Origin: Dryomyza anilis
Lineage: Eukaryota; Arthropoda; Insecta; Diptera; Dryomyzidae
DNA length: 64,000 nt
Assembly: GCA_951804985.1 (NCBI GenBank)
Contig: OX638131.1
Location: 1,240,001 to 1,304,000 of the forward strand
Reading direction: 5' to 3'
Numbering within the stretch: the stretch's first letter is position 1; each line of letters opens with the position of its first letter. Under the pieces are notes generated by a model. It saw only the letters and a list, made by a program, of their open reading frames with translations, was not told the origin of the DNA and did not search any database. This document shows positions 1-12,165 of the stretch, in pieces. The position numbers were made by a program, and so were the translations under genes.

Positions 1-115
1 TTGTAGTTTTTACTACGTTTTAAAACTACTTTTTTACTACTTTTTTACTACTTTTTTTCGCTACTTTTTTACTACTACTTTTTACTACATTTCTTAGTAC
101 TATTTTTTATAATAA
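1..115. repeat. ACTACTTTTTT-type short tandem repeat at window edge
   Basis: About ten degenerate copies of an ACTACTTTTTT unit open the window. Spacing is irregular and the sequence fades into ordinary AT-rich DNA after about base 110. It probably continues upstream of the window. No coding potential is apparent. Confidence 0.75.
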
Positions 116-880
116 TTTTGCTACTTTTTGTTGCTACTTTACTTTCTCTGCTAGCTGTCGGTTTTGTATTGACGCTGCAACTTTCTGCTTTAATACGCTA
201 CCATTTATGTTTTAATATCTGTGTTTTCTGTTTTTTTTTTGTCTTTTTTTTATGCTTTTCTCACTACGTTTTCTTTTGGCATGCTTTTTATTTTGTTCGT
301 TTAGCTTGTAAGCCATTTGAAGTTTTTTCAGTTCGCGCGTTGTTTTTGCTCTTAAAACTAAGAGCAGCAGTCGTCCGAAAACATCAACAATGTTGTTGAG
401 TTTTGTTGCACGCATGTTGCTGCTGCTGCCACTGCTGTTTTCATTTTTGCTGCTGCCAGCATTATGACAGGCAAAAACGTTCGTTTGGTTTTATTTTTGT
501 TATTTCCAACAACAACAAAAAATATAAAAGAAAACATAAAAAATTTGCTACATAATGTGAGTGGCGAAAAAACAATATTTGCTGTTGCTGCATCTAAAAA
601 GATGTAGTCAAAAAAAAAAAAAAAGGTAGTAAAGGCGTTGCCTGCTGCATGATCGCCTGTTAGTTTCCGGCGCTTGTTGGGAACGCGGCACGACACAGAC
701 AAAAGCAGAAAGTTGCTTCGTATTTCAACACTTGGCTGCATCATATGCAGCAAAAGCGTCAACGGAAACGGAACCGCATACGGCGAGAGGAGGCACAGGA
801 AGCAGCCAAGTGCTGCGCCAAACTGTGGCTGGCAGTCAGCAGCGCGGTAAAAGGAGCAGATAGAGCAGAAAAGAAGAACA
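116..880. other. 5' flanking DNA of the proposed Tmtc2 first exon
   Basis: AT-rich non-coding DNA with CAA and TGC runs at about 365-440 and 500-600. No open frame looks like a real gene. From about 640 the composition becomes less AT-rich. That fits a promoter-proximal region for the exon proposed at 1050, but this is inference only. Confidence 0.4.
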
Positions 881-883
881 TTC

Positions 884-920
884 TATAAAAGCAGGCGAAG
901 GCATTAAAAAATGCGGTCAA
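884..920 (+). promoter_or_regulatory. Candidate TATA-type promoter upstream of proposed Tmtc2 exon 1
   Basis: A consensus TATAAAAG lies at 884-891. A weak initiator-like TCAAA follows at 917-921, about 35 bases downstream of the TATA start, slightly further than the usual 30-31. It lies 130-165 bases upstream of the ATG at 1050. The placement fits transcription into the proposed first exon. Match quality is modest and an AT-rich genome gives chance hits, so it is offered only as a candidate. Confidence 0.3.
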
Positions 921-1049
921 ATGAAGCAGCAGCCAGCCAGCACAGCACAACGTTTTTATTACCGCAAGGTATTTTATTTTATTAAAATAATAAAAATTCA
1001 AAATAATAAAAACGCAAATTTCAAGGCGAAACCTCCCAACAAATACACA

Positions 1050-1120
1050 ATGCAAGCAGCTGTTAAACGCTTGGCAGCTGCAACCACAGACTGGGTCACT
1101 GGGGAGCCGTCGGTTGTAAA
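1050..1120 (+). CDS. Tmtc2: Proposed first coding exon of Tmtc2 (N-terminus)
   Basis: Exon 2 at 28957 starts with one base that completes a codon and has no suitable start codon, so an upstream coding exon ending in phase 2 is required. This segment opens with ATG in a good insect context (ACACAATG) and encodes MQAAVKRLAAATTDWVTGEP followed by three residues. It ends with two bases of a codon exactly before a consensus GTGAGT donor at 1121. Joined to exon 2 it makes AAC (Asn) and reads on into the first membrane helix without a stop. The same frame is open back to an ATG at 921, which would add 43 residues. The phase match alone has a one-in-three chance of being accidental. The short hydrophilic N-terminus is plausible for the family. 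A different first exon, inside or outside the window, remains possible. Confidence 0.45.
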
Positions 1121-2479
1121 GTGAGTCGCCAAATGGAACGGAGACACCACATGAAATGAAAATTAAATTGCACAACTTTAAGTTGAATCATTAAAGATTG
1201 AAGTGCACTTAAATTTTTTTATATAAATCATTAAGTTTTAATTTAATTCTAAACGATGATGGAATTTACTAAAATATTAGGTTATTTTATAACCTAATAA
1301 AACATACTAATTGTCATAAAAAACAGCTACAAAATTTCGAACGACAGATAACGATCGGTTAATAAAAAATTAACTATCGGTTGAAAGCCTTTTTTTATTT
1401 GCCATGCGATAGTAAAGTTAACTTTTGTCTCTTATAACAGTAGAACTATAAAATACAAGTAGAACTATATAAATAATAGTTTTTGATATTATTTCAATAG
1501 TTTTGTCTATTGAAATTCGTCAACCTTTCAATACGTTAAAATCGTTAAATACTACAAGATACTTTTAAACCACTGAATAACTTTTTTTTCTAAATGTCGT
1601 TAATATTTCTATGCAATCGTCTACTTTGATACCATTTTTATTATATATATTTTTTTTTCAAAATACTTAATTTCTTTGTCACGTAAAAAGCCTAATGACA
1701 AAATCGATTGTATGACTGCGCCGCCAATTTAATGCTGCCGCGAGTCAGTCCCCCACCAATAAACCAACCATTTATCTAATACCGCGACACCACTTCCCCC
1801 ACACACCCCGGCCCAAAACGGCGCTGCCATATAATAAAATAATCGCTGGCAAATAATCATAAACGAAATCGGGCGAATTTATTTGAACGCGTGTAATTTG
1901 CAAAATGGCGCAAATGTGCCATTAATGCATACAAACAAACAAACAAATCGACCGACACACACAATCCGAAGACATAATAGAAATTAGTCAACGACATACA
2001 TCACACATAGTATATACAGACCGACATACATTTCTTTTTCTGGCGGATACGGAAACGGAAACGCAGCAAACACGCAATAAACAAATAAAAGTCAGAGAAA
2101 TTGGACGATGTCATCGACATATAATGTGTTTCGCTGCGTCGTTATTACCAGCATTACATAGCAAATGCTGTTACTTGTTCCACTAGATATTTTGCTTTTT
2201 GATACCGAATGACAGCGGCCATAAAATGTCATTAATTTTGCTTATCTTGCAAAAGAATTTATAATATTTTCATATTCCTAGTAAATAAAAATATACACAA
2301 ATCTAAACAAATGCTTTTTTATTTATTTGCAGGTATGAAGTGCTTTCAATTGCGAATATTACGAATTATACGTAAGTCGTTGACATAGAATTTTTCTATA
2401 ACAATCTTGGTAGAGGTAAACTTAATATAAGTGATTTCTATAAATTTATTTTTATTAAAAGGTTTTTATTTATGTGCTG

Positions 2480-2870
2480 AATATGAATGTCAATCAAAGG
2501 GTAATTGGTGATTTTTTTTTTTAAATTTATTCAATATATTAAAACTTTGTATGGCATCATTATTTAAAAATAATATTTAATTTTTTTTTTATTTTTTTAA
2601 ATATTGATGCAAACAGATGCTTTAAAAACAAACAATTCATGCCTTTACACTACTATTAAATCTTCTACCAGTAAAAAGTTATAGTAAAAAAACGAAAAGA
2701 TTCGTCCTTTTGGAATGACAAGGTTTTCAAATTCGCCTTTTTGGTTTTATCCAACAAAACCATGCACGATTTTGGCACAGTATACTTGAGGAAAAACTAC
2801 ATTCAAAAATGTAAATAACGCAAATTTCAAAAATTCCACATTCGCCCCTTTGACATAATAGTGACGATAT
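2480..2870. mobile_element. Fold-back MITE, family A, copy 1
   Basis: An imperfect palindrome with a GCATCATTATTTAAAAATAA core and flanking TTTAAAAACAAACAATTCAT and GTAAAAAGTTATAG motifs, shared with copies at 11645, 22650 and 24984. The right end CACATTCGCCCCTTTGACAT...GTGACGATAT matches the right terminus of copy 24984. The left end is degraded, so its border is approximate. No coding capacity; non-autonomous. Confidence 0.75.
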
Positions 2871-4559
2871 ATTCAACCATTCGAAATTTGAATATGAAAT
2901 TTTAAATCGTAGACTGACATTCGATGGAATTCCAGTTTATTTCCAAATTATGTAAAAAAAAATTATAATCAAAAATGTTTTTAGCTCTGATTTAACTATT
3001 TCAAAAATTATACTAAGTCTAAATAGCAGGTTTTTGGTTGGAATTTTTTGAATTTGTAAATATTCTCTACATAGTCATTATTTCAAGCAAAAAAAAAACA
3101 CTCTTTTATAATTCTAGAGATCAACAATAAACTTTGAAGACATGTCCTGGAAAACTCACATTTTAAACTTACCATGTTGTATATAAATCAGTAAATCTAT
3201 AGATTCCATATATTTAAATCTATAAATTCCATAAATCAACCAGTCGCGTAACTGATATTTGCTTCCCTTTCATTGTCTTTGATTTGTCTCCGTCCACGAG
3301 GCATTACATGCAGACATCTATGAATGGCTTTGTCATGTCTTACATAACGCTGCGTAAATGATGCTATTCCCAAGCATAAAACAAATACATACATCAGATG
3401 CATTATCAGGACATTAGGAGAGCATAGCCGACCCTCGGAGTAGCTACAGGAATTACATAAAAATCAATATCTTTGTGTGTTATTCCGAGTTGTGCCATTA
3501 TCGCCTGTCTGTCTGTCTATTCGTCTGTCAGTCTTTACGTCTGTCAGTCTTTGCTTCTAATAGGTTTTTGTAATCCTTTCACAGCTGCCAACGGTTGCCG
3601 AAGAATCCTCTGATTTCTCGGCATCCTTAATATGTAGTAGCAACATCCACAGCAACAGCAGCAGCATCTTGGAAAAATGGCCAAATGAAATGCGATATAA
3701 ACGCATTTATTGCGCTCATAGCAACATCGAGAACAACAACGACAACAACATCATCAACAATTACAACAACATTTATATTTAATTAATTATTTGATTTTCT
3801 TGATTTTCTTGTTCGTGTTAATTTGCACTTTGCGTCTATACCATGGACCATGTGCCAGGACGAACGAAATAAAACCCAGATTTTATGTGGTGCAGGATGC
3901 GGGCGGCATGGCGCACACCATACACACATGGCTGTCAGTGTGTGCTGCACTGCACACATAAGAAGAAAAGGAAGAAGCAGAAGCAGCAGAAGCAGCAGAG
4001 GAAATGAAACTAAATCCCATTATTGTTGTAATGATGCTGTATGCGAGCAAGAGCTGTCACTGTCGCACGTCCTAAAGACTACTCGTTCGTTCCTTCGTCC
4101 GTCCGTCCGTCCATCCGTGCCTGCGTTCGTTCGTTCTTGTGACTGTGTTGGTAATTTGGGGTAATCATAGTCCATATTCGGACAGTGTGCCTGCGAGTGT
4201 ATGGTCCGTCCGTGTGTGTGTGTGTGACAGTATTTGTATGCATGTTAATTAAGAATGCATAAGCATTTCTACGAAAATGAAGAGGAAAATCAATATTTTA
4301 AAGCAGCTTTTGTTTGTACTCCACACAGCTGCAGCTGCAACTCCAGGCAGCCATTTTAAAGAGGTCCTGCCAATTTGGATCTGTGTCCGTGTGTGCGACT
4401 GCATCGAAGCTTTAATCGAAAATCGAAATTTTCATAGAAAACGAACAATGATGAGCAAACTGCCTAACAAGTTAATGGTCATATGAAAATAAACATTTTG
4501 TTTTTCATATTGAGTTCATCCATTTTAATATTTCACATGCCCTAAAACATTTTCGATTA

Positions 4560-5640
4560 AAATCGGAATTTTCAATGAATTAACAAATTTTCTACAAAAA
4601 TCCAAATTTTCAATGATATATAAAATTTTGTATGAAATCCCAAAATTTGTTAGAAATTCCAAAAATTTCTTTGAACATAGATATTTTTTTTGAAAATTCA
4701 AATTTTCTATGAAAATTCAAATTTTCTATGAAAATTCAAATTTTCTATGAAAATTCAAATTTTCTATGAAAATTCAAATTTTCTATGTAAATTCAAATTT
4801 TCTATGAAATTTTGCATTTTCTATGAAAGTCTAAATTTTCTATGAAAACCCAAATTTTACTTGAAAATCCAAATTTTCTTTGAACATCAAAATTTTCTAT
4901 GAAAACCGAAATTTTCTATGAAAATCAAAATTTTCTATGAAAATTCAAATTTTCTTTGAACATCTAATTTTTTTTTTTGAAAATCGAAATTTTCTTTAAA
5001 AATCGAAATTTTCTAAAAAAAATCAAATTTTCTATGAAAATTCAATTTTTCTATGAAAATCCAAATTTTCTATGAAAATCGAAATTTTCTATGATAATCC
5101 AAAATTTTTATGGAATTTTCTGCGATAATCAAAGCTTTCTATAAAAATCAAAATATTTTGTGAAAATCCAAAATTTTTATGAAAATTCAATTTTTTTTAT
5201 GAAGTTCTAAATTTTCTATGCAAATCGAAATTTTCTATGCAAATCGAAATTTTCTATGAAAATTCAAATTTTCTATGAAAATTCAAATTTTCTATGAAAA
5301 TTCAAATTTTCTATGAAAATTCAAATTTTCTATGAAAATTCAAATTTTCTATGAAAATTCAAATTTTCTATGAAAATTCAAATATTCTATGAAAATTCAA
5401 ATTTTCTATGAAAATTCAAATTTTCTATGAAATTCATATTTTCTATGAAAATTGAAATTTTCTTTAAAAATCCAAATATTCTTTAAAAATCCAAATTTTC
5501 GATGAAATATCAAATTTTCTTTGAAAATCGAAATTTTCTAAGAAAATCGAAATTTTCCATAAAAATATATTTTATATGAAATTCCAAATTTTCTATGAAA
5601 ATCAAAATTATCAATGAAATAAAAAATGTTCTATGAACAA
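4560..5640. repeat. AT-rich minisatellite, TTTTCTATGAAAATTCAAA unit
   Basis: About 1.1 kb of roughly 19-bp units, AAATTTTCTATGAAAATYC. A near-perfect homogeneous block lies at 5240-5420 and another at 4695-4800; units diverge towards the edges. A second array of the same unit lies at 6690-7330. Every unit carries the near-palindromic AAAATT/AATTTT, so both strands look alike. Non-coding. Confidence 0.9.
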
Positions 5641-6689
5641 AAATTTCAATTAAATCAAAAATTCGACTGAAAAATTCAAATTTACGCTAAAAATTCTCAT
5701 GAAGAAAAAAAAATCAACATGTTATGAAATTCATTTTTGTCAGTTGTTGGTTTTTCGCATACTGTATGCGGTTTTTATTTATTACGCATTCGATTTTAAG
5801 CTGCTCTTAATTATATTTGTTGTTGCTTCAATATTTTATTTATTTTGATGTTGCAGCTGTCAGAAAATGTGACAGAATCACGTTCGACAAATACAACATG
5901 GCCGACAAAAAATAAAGCTGCACAACGTGAGCATCGTGGCAACAGCAACAAAATTTTGTTGCCATTGAGTCGGCAAATACATTTGGCTTAAATGCGAAAT
6001 AAAGGGGTTTTTGTCTGTGTGTTCACGATACACGAAACAAGTTGCAATTAATTTAGTTTTTCGAATGCTGTAGCTGCTGCTGCTTCAGAGGAAACTTTCA
6101 CGTCGAGTCCTTGCAACAGCTGCTGCTCCTGCTGCTTCTTCTGTTGCTGCAACGAATACGAGCGAAGAAAGTTAATGCAGCCGGACAACAAATGAGGCGC
6201 TTAAAGCCAGAAATGGAATTTCTTGGAGTAAACACAACAACGATCTGTACAAATATTAATTTCAGTCACCAAAAAGAAAGGAAGACGTTGTACGAACCAA
6301 AACAAATAAAAGCAAAAAGTCAACAACAGCAGCTGCACAAATCACTGCCAAACGTGTAGAGCAACAACTGCCAATGCGAGGCAATGATGCAGGACTCATT
6401 AGAATTCATTTTCCGGTGGAGTTGCCAAATCTATACAGAAAACAGGATAACAAAAACGGAACAAGTGACACTTTAAATTTATATAGAACATATTAAAATT
6501 CGAATTTATTATTTTCCAATTACATAAATATTGAACAATTTTAAGAAATGGGTAATATTAGGACATATCGAAAATTTTGTTTTTTTCCGAAACTCCATTT
6601 TTTTCAGAAATAAAATGTATTTTTTACGATAATAAATTAGAGGTTTTGATTAGCAATTTAGCGCAGCCAAATTTGTAATAACAATTTTT

Positions 6690-7330
6690 AAGAAAATCCA
6701 CATTTTTTATGAAAATACAAATTTTATATAAAAATCAAAATTTTGATTATGAAAAATTTGATTTATGATAACTCAAAATTTTCTATGAAATTCAAAATAT
6801 TCTATTCATTTAAAATTTATCTATGAAAATCAAAATTTCTATGAAATTCAAAAATTTGGATAAAAATTAAAAATATGTAGAAAATAAATATTTTCTATAA
6901 AAATCAATATTTTCTATGAAAATCGAAATTTTCTATGAAATTGAACATTTTCTATGAAATTCAAAATTTTCTATGAAATTCAAAATTTTTCATGAAATTC
7001 AAAATTTTCTATGAAATTCAAAATTTTTCATGAAATTCAAAATTTTCTATGATAATGAATTATTTCTATGAAAATCGAAAATTTCTATAAAAATATTTTT
7101 TTTTTATGAAATTCAAAATTTTCTATGAAAATTTAAAATTTTCTATTTTTTTTATGAAATTCAAAATTTTTCATGAAATTCAAAATTTTCTATGAAAATG
7201 AATAATTTCTATGAAAATCGAAAATTTCTATAAAAATAAATTTTTTTTATGAAATTAAAAATTTTCTATGAAAATTTAAATTTTTCTATAAAAATCAAAT
7301 TTTACTATGAAAATAAAATTATCTATTAAT
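6690..7330. repeat. Second array of the TTTTCTATGAAAATTCAAA minisatellite
   Basis: The same unit as at 4560-5640, here with TTCAAAATTTTCTATGAAA dominating and a local higher-order duplication (compare 6960-7090 with 7110-7240). The arrays are separated by about 1 kb of ordinary DNA at 5641-6690. Confidence 0.85.
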
Positions 7331-8639
7331 TTTCTGTCACACACTATATGGATTTATTCAGTTTACTTTAAGTTGCCTACAAAGTATAATTTCTATTTTT
7401 GTGATTAGCGTCGACAAATAACGATTTTGATATTGCAAAAATAATTTTTTTGTTTATGTTGTTCAATACCCCCCAATTAATCAACATTTGTCCACGACAA
7501 CATAAAAACTGCAAATACTTTGAATTCATGTGTTTTTCTGTGCAATTAAATCGCTTCGTTGATTCCACTGACACACACACACACAAAGATAGCCAGACAG
7601 ACACATCTAAAGTCACTAATATCAACAAACAAATGCTGACATTTCAATGTATGCAAATCACACACACACAGACTCACCAATGCAACCTGCAGTCGGCACA
7701 TGTAGCGCCCACGTTTCCCACAAATCCTGTTCATTGTGCTCGACGGGATCGGATCATTGCGAACTGCAACACTAACTACAGCAACAACAACAACAGCAAC
7801 TATAACAACAACAATATCTACACTAAAAGCAACAACAACATTGTCACATTGAAAACAGCATGAATTCTATAACAAAAGCGCGTTTGTTGCTGGCAATAAC
7901 AACAACCGACAACTGTAACAAAATAAACACAAAAATTCAAAAAATCTGCAAATCTGCCGCATTTGGTGGCCAATTGTGAACAACAACAATACCAACAACA
8001 ACAAGTAAAACAAGAGCAACTGTTGTTGGTAACACGTAAAAGCAAAAACTTCATTTGTATTGGTTACAGCGTTCGATTTGCGTTCTGTTGCAGCCGCCAT
8101 TGTTGGACATTGCGATGTAACGGTTTTTCATATGTCATTCATTCGGCGGCACCACGAACTGAACCCCAAATGAAATAAACTAGAAAATTTAAATGTGATA
8201 TAAGCCCCCTTTAATATAAAATACAGCAACAAATTTGTTGGGTGTTACTTAATTTTAATTTTATTTTGAGTAATATAACATTTATCCTACCGAAAAAATT
8301 GTAATAAACGGTCCTAGTCAGTGGTATGTTTAAAGGTAATTCTCCCCTTTCTATGACAACTACGGGAAAAAGTTGGCGGTTGGTTTCAAATAAATGTGAC
8401 AGCACTAGAAACACTTAAAATAATCTACCCCTATTTGTTTTCAATATTTGGATATTATTCCATTCATTTCTTTTGTTTGGACATTACTATTTTTTAATAA
8501 AATTTGGTTTTTGTACAAAAAGTCGAAATATGAAATTTTGAAATTGAAAACACCGAAGAACGCAATATTGCCAAATAATAGGTGTAGTTTAATTTTTTAT
8601 TATTAGAGGTATTACATTATGAAGTAACCCCTGAGGCAA

Positions 8640-8935
8640 GGTTGAGGTGGTTTTGAGGCATTTTTTCGACATATTTCAACATATTTCAAACATACAAAGA
8701 CGGAGTCTGTATCACAAGATATCAGTTTTCTGTACGTACCCAAAATATGCTGTAAATCGTGAAACTGCAAATAAAATTCCACAAAATTTGAAAACCTTCT
8801 ATACACGTTCCAAAATATACCATTTATCTGTGTGTGTTTTCCGGAAATATGCCCAAAATATTCCTGAGAAATACCAGACATTTTATAACTGGAACATACA
8901 ACTTTTGTATTGAGCACTTTAAATGTTTGCAATGT
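8640..8935 (+). repeat. Dispersed repeat R1, copy 1
   Basis: Contains TTTTTTCGACATATTTC, GACGGAGTCTGTATCACAAG and TTTATCTGTGTGTGTTTTCCGGAAATATGCCC. Similar strings occur at 41025-41365, 50055-52370 and 55800-56075. No terminal repeats or coding region were recognised. It ends about 50 bases before the element at 8986. Confidence 0.6.
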
Positions 8936-8985
8936 AATTTTTTTATTTTTCAGTGAATAAATCATAATTTATTTAATTTATTTTG

Positions 8986-10261
8986 GGGGCATTCCGTTGT
9001 GACGGGCGTTACATTCGTACGATTAAAAACCTTCTCATTTGATAAATAAAAAAGGATAGATGTATTTTTAAGATGCAGAGTATAGATCTTATGGTCCTTC
9101 ATGCATGTATAATAAAACTTTTGCAATAGGTCCTACATCTTTCTACAAATTTGAAGTTAAATGCTGTGACGGGCGTACACGTACTTTTTCAAAAAACAGA
9201 GTTTACTCCACAAAGTATTAAATTTTAGCTAAACTATTCGAACTATGGAGAAAAGGTATATCTCAATTACTTCATTAATAATGGGAGTTATCCGCTCTAT
9301 AATAAAATTCTGAAATGGTTACTTTGATCACTGACTTATAAAATATCAAAACTTGTGACGGGTGTTACACATTTTGTGACGGGCGTTACCTGTACGAATT
9401 CTATATAAATATACATGAAAATTTCAATATGGTCAAATTATGAATTGAATTTTTTTGATGAAAAGAGCAAAATTTTTGTGGTAGGAATGGTAAACCGATA
9501 TTTTAAGGTACACCGTCGGCATACAATTTATGTGGTAAACTAAACATTTCGTTTAAAAAAGAATAAGTATTATATTATCATTCTTTCAAATAACTACTCT
9601 GTCTGCATCATTTTTCGCATTTCTAAAATAATGTTTTTTTTTGTGATTTTTTTGTAAGGTTAGGAATTTCCCTTTTTCATCTTTGCTTATTGAATATTTT
9701 GGAACGTTTACTACTTTTTCTGTGGTTAGATAATAGTATAATTGATTATTGATGCATATATTAATAATTATATAATTTTCCAGTTTTATTGTTTTGCGAC
9801 GATTGTTATTTATGACGGGCGTTACAATATTTTGGATGGATATAGCAACCATCTGTAATATCTATGAGACCAAAGAGTATAATAAATCTATACTTTTACA
9901 AAGTTTGCCAGTTGGAGGTTCGCAAATTAACTTTTACCATTTTTTTTGTGCCGGCGCTACAACTCAAAAAAATAAAACTGTTTGGTTAATTGTCAGTACT
10001 TTGAACCATTTATCACCAATGCAATATGTGGCATACTTTCGCAAACAAGTTACCTTTCAAATTGTACTATTCAAATTTCTTTCGGATTTAAAACAACGAA
10101 ATTACAGTATTTTATATAATGCCTCATTTGCCATGTATTTTGATATTCTGATGACAGAATATGTAATTAGAAGTATTTTTTATACTAAAAATCATTAAAC
10201 GGAAACAATAGGTTTAACTTTAAAATATCACACCTTGGTAACGATTTCTGTGGAATGCCCC
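8986..10261 (+). mobile_element. 1.28-kb DNA transposon with GGGGCATTCC termini
   Basis: Perfect 10-bp inverted termini (GGGGCATTCC/GGAATGCCCC) are flanked by TTTG on both sides (8982-8985 and 10262-10265), a likely 4-bp target duplication. Inside, the motif GTGACGGGCGTTAC or close variants occurs five times (8999, about 9165, 9354, 9376, 9812), resembling transposase-binding repeats. An open stretch at 9794-10198 (+) could encode 134 aa of no recognised family, and no transposase signature (DDE, BED finger) is visible, so the element is probably non-autonomous. The superfamily is not assigned. Confidence 0.75.
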
Positions 10262-11313
10262 TTTGGGTTTATTTCATTGGGTGATGTTTTATTAGCGATC
10301 TTTTACATAACACAATTCATTTGTGTGAACATCCAGTGCGTGGTATGAGTTGCAATGTGTATTCGGAACATCGATTTTTGACAATTCACATTGCTCGCGG
10401 CAAACGACGGACTGTTTACCTTTGAAGGACACGAATGCACCAGAGCAAAGCGTGTTACTGGTCACGAGTCTTTAATGTTTGACTTGCCGCTGGCCAAAAT
10501 ACGTGCAGTGAGTAGAGCAGCGTATTTGTCAAGTGCGGTTCAGAGAAATCAATAAAAAAAGCGTCAAATATTGAATTCAATGTAGGACTCTTTAAGGACT
10601 CTGAAATTAAAGGAAATCTGTTAAAGAGATACAGCGCATTTTATGCGAAAAACAAGAACAACTACCAGAACAAGTTGAACATGTGCCGCAGCATTTAGGC
10701 GTTTCCTCTGTTGCAAATTGCTTTTTAGTTGAAGCCAACAACAGCAAAAATAAATGAATGAATGCGGCACAAATAGTCGCTTATTCGAGATACAAACACA
10801 CACACACACAGAGAAATACACACACATACATACTCTGCGGCTGTACTGTAATCACATAAAGGATAATGACAGCAGATTACGTGACACATTTTGTACTCGT
10901 TTTCGTTCTCGTTCGCGTCGACACCATCGTCATTCGACTTGGTTACATTTTGCGCCGCAAGTCAGATGCTTTTATTTTAGATAAACACCAACACACACAC
11001 ACGGGCAAAAGACTCGCACACAAATATAACTAACACAACCAGGGGCGGACTGATCATATCGTGCTTCCCTCGGAGGGCCGGTGAATTATATGACATTAGA
11101 AATAACGTAATTTCGAAAAAAATATTCGAGAAAACCATTGGAAAAGTTATACAGAATCGGGACACTGTTCTACTTCGTATTCTAGCATCAATGTTTTTTA
11201 TTTAGAAAACCAACCGATTTCTTTACGCAAAATTCAAAAAGAAACCTAATTTCTATAACCTATTCAAGAATTGGATGTGTATTGATTGGGTGTATTTTGT
11301 ATAAATATTAAAA

Positions 11314-11624
11314 AGCCGCGGTAGCTCAGTAGTTAGTGCGTTGGACTGCGAGCTGAAAGGTCCTCAGTTCAAGCCTGGACTGGGGCTAACAACATCTTTT
11401 CATAGAAACATTTTTCTATACCGCGCTACCTCTCGGCAGTAAATGGCAAACCTACGAGAGTAAACTTTGCCTATGAAAAGCTCTCACCCGCCGTTCGGAT
11501 TCGGCAATAAACTGTAGGTCCCACCACTTTGAGTACAAATATAACACGCACAGCTCGAAATGGTGAGAGAGCTCGGCCTAAGTTCTTATAGGACTGTAGT
11601 GCCAAACTATTATTATTATTATTA
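11314..11624 (+). mobile_element. tRNA-derived SINE, copy 1 (best preserved)
   Basis: The head GCCGCGGTAGCTCAGTAGTT carries a pol III A box (TAGCTCAGTAGTTAG) and GGTCCTCAGTTCAAGCC carries a degenerate B box. A tRNA-unrelated body of about 220 bp follows, ending in a (ATT)n tail at 11607-11624. It is not a functional tRNA: the 3' acceptor half does not pair and no CCA-proximal stem forms. Related copies lie at 14408 (-), 28374 (+) and 54993 (-). Confidence 0.85.
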
Positions 11625-11644
11625 AAAAAACGGGGTTGTGAAAA

Positions 11645-12165
11645 GCATGTCGTCACAGACATGCCAAAGAGGGGACTGTGCATTTTAAAAATGTTGGGAA
11701 ATCAATTTATAACATGTGAAGTGCTTTAAAAATGAGTAAAAATTTATATTTTTAAAATTTCTTTTGTTATTTTGGTTTATTCATCAATTAGCATAAGATA
11801 AATAAAATATGTTTTGATTTGGCCATTATTTCGAAAAATTGAAAATCTTGTTATGCCAAAAGGACGAATTTGTTAGTTTTTTTGCCATAACTTTTAACTG
11901 ATACAAGATAAAATATTAAAGTGAAGAAATTAATTGTTTGTTTTTAAAGCACCTATCGGTATGCATCGTTATTTAAAAATAATTTTTGGAACTTTTATTA
12001 TTTGCCACAAAAATGTATGACAAAATATTTTTAAATAATGATGCTAATCAATAGGTGCGTGGAAAATAAACAATTAATACCTTTACATTACTATTTTATC
12101 TTGTACCAATAAAAAGTTATAGCAAAAAAACGAAAATATTCGCCCTTTTGTTTTGTCTTTTGGAG
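11645..12165. mobile_element. Fold-back MITE, family A, copy 2
   Basis: The left end ATGTCGTCACAGACATGCCAAAG is close to the CATATCGTCACTGACAAGCC end of copy 24984. The palindromic core contains AAAGCACCTATCGGTATGCATC and its inverted partner near 12040. The right terminus is lost after about 12165. It lies directly 3' of the SINE tail at 11624. Confidence 0.75.

Noticed and set aside
4560..5640. CRISPR-like array of regular repeats
   Set aside because: Units are contiguous 19-bp tandem repeats with no unique spacers, in a eukaryotic genome.
9794..10198. 134-codon frame as a transposase
   Set aside because: No DDE or zinc-finger pattern and no similarity to a known transposase; kept only as an unassigned frame within the mobile element.
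11314..11390. Functional tRNA gene
   Set aside because: A and B boxes are present but the cloverleaf acceptor and T stems do not close, and the sequence continues into a repeat body shared with other copies. It is a SINE head.
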